Positions 5,298 through 6,685 of a DNA stretch of 6,685 bases are shown here, piece after piece (position 1 is the first letter of the stretch; every line of letters starts with the position of its first letter). A program made the position numbers and the translations under genes. The notes beneath the pieces were generated by a model. The model was not told the DNA's origin, made no database searches, and saw only the letters and a program-made list of their open reading frames with translations. Source of the DNA: an uncultured Coriobacteriales bacterium (GTDB taxonomy: Bacteria > Actinomycetota > Coriobacteriia > Coriobacteriales > Atopobiaceae); the NCBI GenBank assembly GCA_947305035.1, contig CAMZCV010000057.1:1-6685 (forward strand). The letters are read 5' to 3'.

Positions 5298-6413
5298 CTA
5301 GATGGAACGTCCGAAGAGGTTGTTCCAGACCTCGGCGGCGGTGTCGCCGTAATCATCGCCGGTGTACTCTGCGAGCAGGCCGGAGGAGATTGCCTTCTCG
5401 TTGAAGATGTTGAGGATGTAGAGGCCGATCTCATCGTTGTAGTCGATGAGCACGATGTCGGTTGCGCCGGAGGGGCCCTTCACCGCTGCGACGCCAAGAT
5501 TATCGTCAAGCCACTCGATATCGAGCACCTCGATGTTGCAGAGCTTTGCGAAGGCATCCTCTGCGGAGCTGTAGTCACGGTCGTCGACCACGATGATGTA
5601 GACGCAGGAGTCGCCCTTGCCGTTGGCACCGAGAGCGGTGATCTCATTGCGGAGATACTCGTACTCGTTGTTGCCGGAGACGTAGAAGCAGTCGTTGCCG
5701 TCGGAGGAGACCCACCACTTCTTGTCGTCGCTCCACTTGAAGCCCTCGTCCTCGATGGCCTTCACGAGATCGGCGCCGCTGAGCTCGACCACGGAGTAGA
5801 GCGTGGGGTTGCCCTTGGCATCGAGCTCATCGTAGTGCACGGCGGGAGCGGACGGCGCGGCGGTGCCGGAGTTGCCGGAAGGCGCGGTGACGCTGCTGTC
5901 GCGGACAAAGATCAGCGCGCTTTCGCCCTGATAGAAGCGCAGGCGGCCGGTGGAGCTATCGATGGTGGCGTCGATCCTCTGGCCCTCCATCGTGACGATG
6001 GCCTCGGTGGTGCTGACCGCGGTCCAGGTGCCGGAGCTGTAATCATCGCCGAACATGGTCAGGTTGCAGGAACCGTCCTCGGAGAAGACAAGGTCGACGG
6101 TGAGGCCGGCATCGTTCATGGCCTGGATGTCTTCCTCAGAGGTGTCGTTCTCGTCGCCCTCCATGGCAACGAGCCTCCAGCCGCCGAGGAATGCGGCGTC
6201 GAAGTCCTCCTGGGTGGGCTGGGGATCAGGAGCGGGAGTCTCGGGTTTGGCCTCCTCGGGTTTCTGCTGATTGAACTTGCCATCGCTCTTATTGTCGCTC
6301 TGCTCTTGCGCCGGAGACGGCTCGGGAGCGGAGCTTCCACCTCCACCGCAGCCTGCGAGGACAACGCAGAATGCGAGAAGGACGGCGAGGAATCCCGGGA
6401 AAAGCTTTTTCAT
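5298..6413 (-). CDS. Two-domain lipoprotein: lipocalin-like domain plus unknown C-terminal domain
   Basis: The 371-residue product starts with MKKLFPGFLAVLLAFCVVLAGC, a clear lipoprotein signal with lipobox LAGC and the lipidated cysteine at C22, so it should be anchored outside the cytoplasmic membrane. Residues 23-70 are a Gly-, Pro-, Glu- and Gln-rich flexible spacer. Residues 75-170 are a beta-rich domain (LGGWRLVAME, FSEDGSCNLTMFG, SSTGRLRFYQG) that matches the small lipoprotein next door at about 55% identity. A short Ser/Ala/Pro linker (171-193) leads to an acidic C-terminal domain (194-371), with WSDDKKWWVSSDGNDCFYVS, VYIIVVDDRDYSSAEDAF and VLIDYNDEIGLYILNIFNEK. I do not recognise this last domain. 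The alternation of hydrophobic strands and acidic turns suggests a folded alpha/beta module, and the acidic loops could bind calcium. AAGGAG lies nine bases before the ATG. Confidence 0.82.
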   Translation of the reverse strand: MKKLFPGFLAVLLAFCVVLAGCGGGGSSAPEPSPAQEQSDNKSDGKFNQQKPEEAKPETPAPDPQPTQEDFDAAFLGGWRLVAMEGDENDTSEEDIQAMNDAGLTVDLVFSEDGSCNLTMFGDDYSSGTWTAVSTTEAIVTMEGQRIDATIDSSTGRLRFYQGESALIFVRDSSVTAPSGNSGTAAPSAPAVHYDELDAKGNPTLYSVVELSGADLVKAIEDEGFKWSDDKKWWVSSDGNDCFYVSGNNEYEYLRNEITALGANGKGDSCVYIIVVDDRDYSSAEDAFAKLCNIEVLDIEWLDDNLGVAAVKGPSGATDIVLIDYNDEIGLYILNIFNEKAISSGLLAEYTGDDYGDTAAEVWNNLFGRSI

Positions 6414-6422
6414 GATGGTTCT

Positions 6423-6428
6423 CTCCTT
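6423..6428 (-). promoter_or_regulatory. Ribosome binding site of the large lipoprotein gene
   Basis: AAGGAG lies nine bases before the ATG at 6413, the same spacing as in the small lipoprotein gene, with a closely similar surrounding leader. Confidence 0.7.
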
Positions 6429-6451
6429 ACGCGAGAATCTGCCTGATAGTT

Positions 6452-6466
6452 AAACGGTACCCGTTT
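6452..6466. promoter_or_regulatory. Small palindrome at the predicted start of lipoprotein transcription
   Basis: AAACGG (6452-6457) and CCGTTT (6461-6466) are reverse complements around TAC. If the -10 box at 6475-6480 is correct, the palindrome covers about positions +2 to +16 of the transcript, a common place for a repressor site. No regulator is encoded nearby and the motif matches nothing I recognise, so the role is inferred from position and symmetry only. Confidence 0.3.
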
Positions 6467-6474
6467 TCCACGGA

Positions 6475-6504
6475 ATAATACTGTCTTAATGGCAAGCTGC
6501 ACAA
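6475..6504 (-). promoter_or_regulatory. Predicted promoter of the lipoprotein pair
   Basis: On the minus strand TTGTGC (6499-6504) and TATTAT (6475-6480) are spaced 18 bases apart and resemble sigma70 -35 and -10 boxes. They lie in the 110-base gap after ligA and would give a leader of about 55 bases ahead of the large lipoprotein. No terminator-like hairpin is seen right after the ligA stop, so read-through from ligA is also possible. Confidence 0.45.
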
Positions 6505-6523
6505 GAATGACGGCTGAGCGTGA

Positions 6524-6685
<162 letters not shown>

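Overview
The window is a GC-rich bacterial chromosome segment (roughly 60-65% GC by eye). Short intergenic gaps, good AAGGAG/GGGAG ribosome binding sites and sigma70-type -10 boxes suggest a high-GC Gram-positive bacterium. The gene content best fits an anaerobic actinobacterium of class Coriobacteriia (Collinsella/Eggerthella/Slackia-like): an AddB-type nuclease, a DUF6506-like protein, a cytosolic zinc-dependent phospholipase C-like protein and short lipoproteins with a GC-rich start. That placement is an inference from style and content, not a marker-gene identification.

Layout from left to right. Positions 1-2428 (minus) hold most of a large AddB-like recombination nuclease, whose C-terminus is cut by the window edge. 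Positions 2429-2562 are a short intergenic gap with a striking perfect 19-bp inverted repeat of REP/RAYT type. Positions 2563-3438 (minus) encode a ROK-family sugar kinase-like protein. It is divergent from a 96-residue DUF6506-like gene at 3512-3802 (plus), and the two share a tiny AT-rich promoter patch. Positions 3876-4802 (plus) encode a zinc-dependent phospholipase C-family protein with its own TATAAT box. It converges on two lipoprotein genes on the minus strand: a small one (4826-5218) and a larger one (5298-6413). The larger one carries the same domain plus an extra C-terminal domain of unknown function. Positions 6524-6685 (minus) are the 3' end of NAD-dependent DNA ligase (ligA, BRCT domain).

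These genes do not form one obvious pathway. DNA maintenance genes (addB-like, ligA) flank a patch of accessory metabolic and cell-envelope genes. The most notable items are the lipoprotein pair, which arose by duplication including the ribosome binding site leader; the AddB-like protein with no recognisable Walker A motif; the ROK protein without the usual zinc-binding cysteines; and the perfect palindrome after the ROK gene. I see no RNA genes, CRISPR arrays, intact insertion sequences or phage genes, and no convincing evidence of a new multi-gene system.
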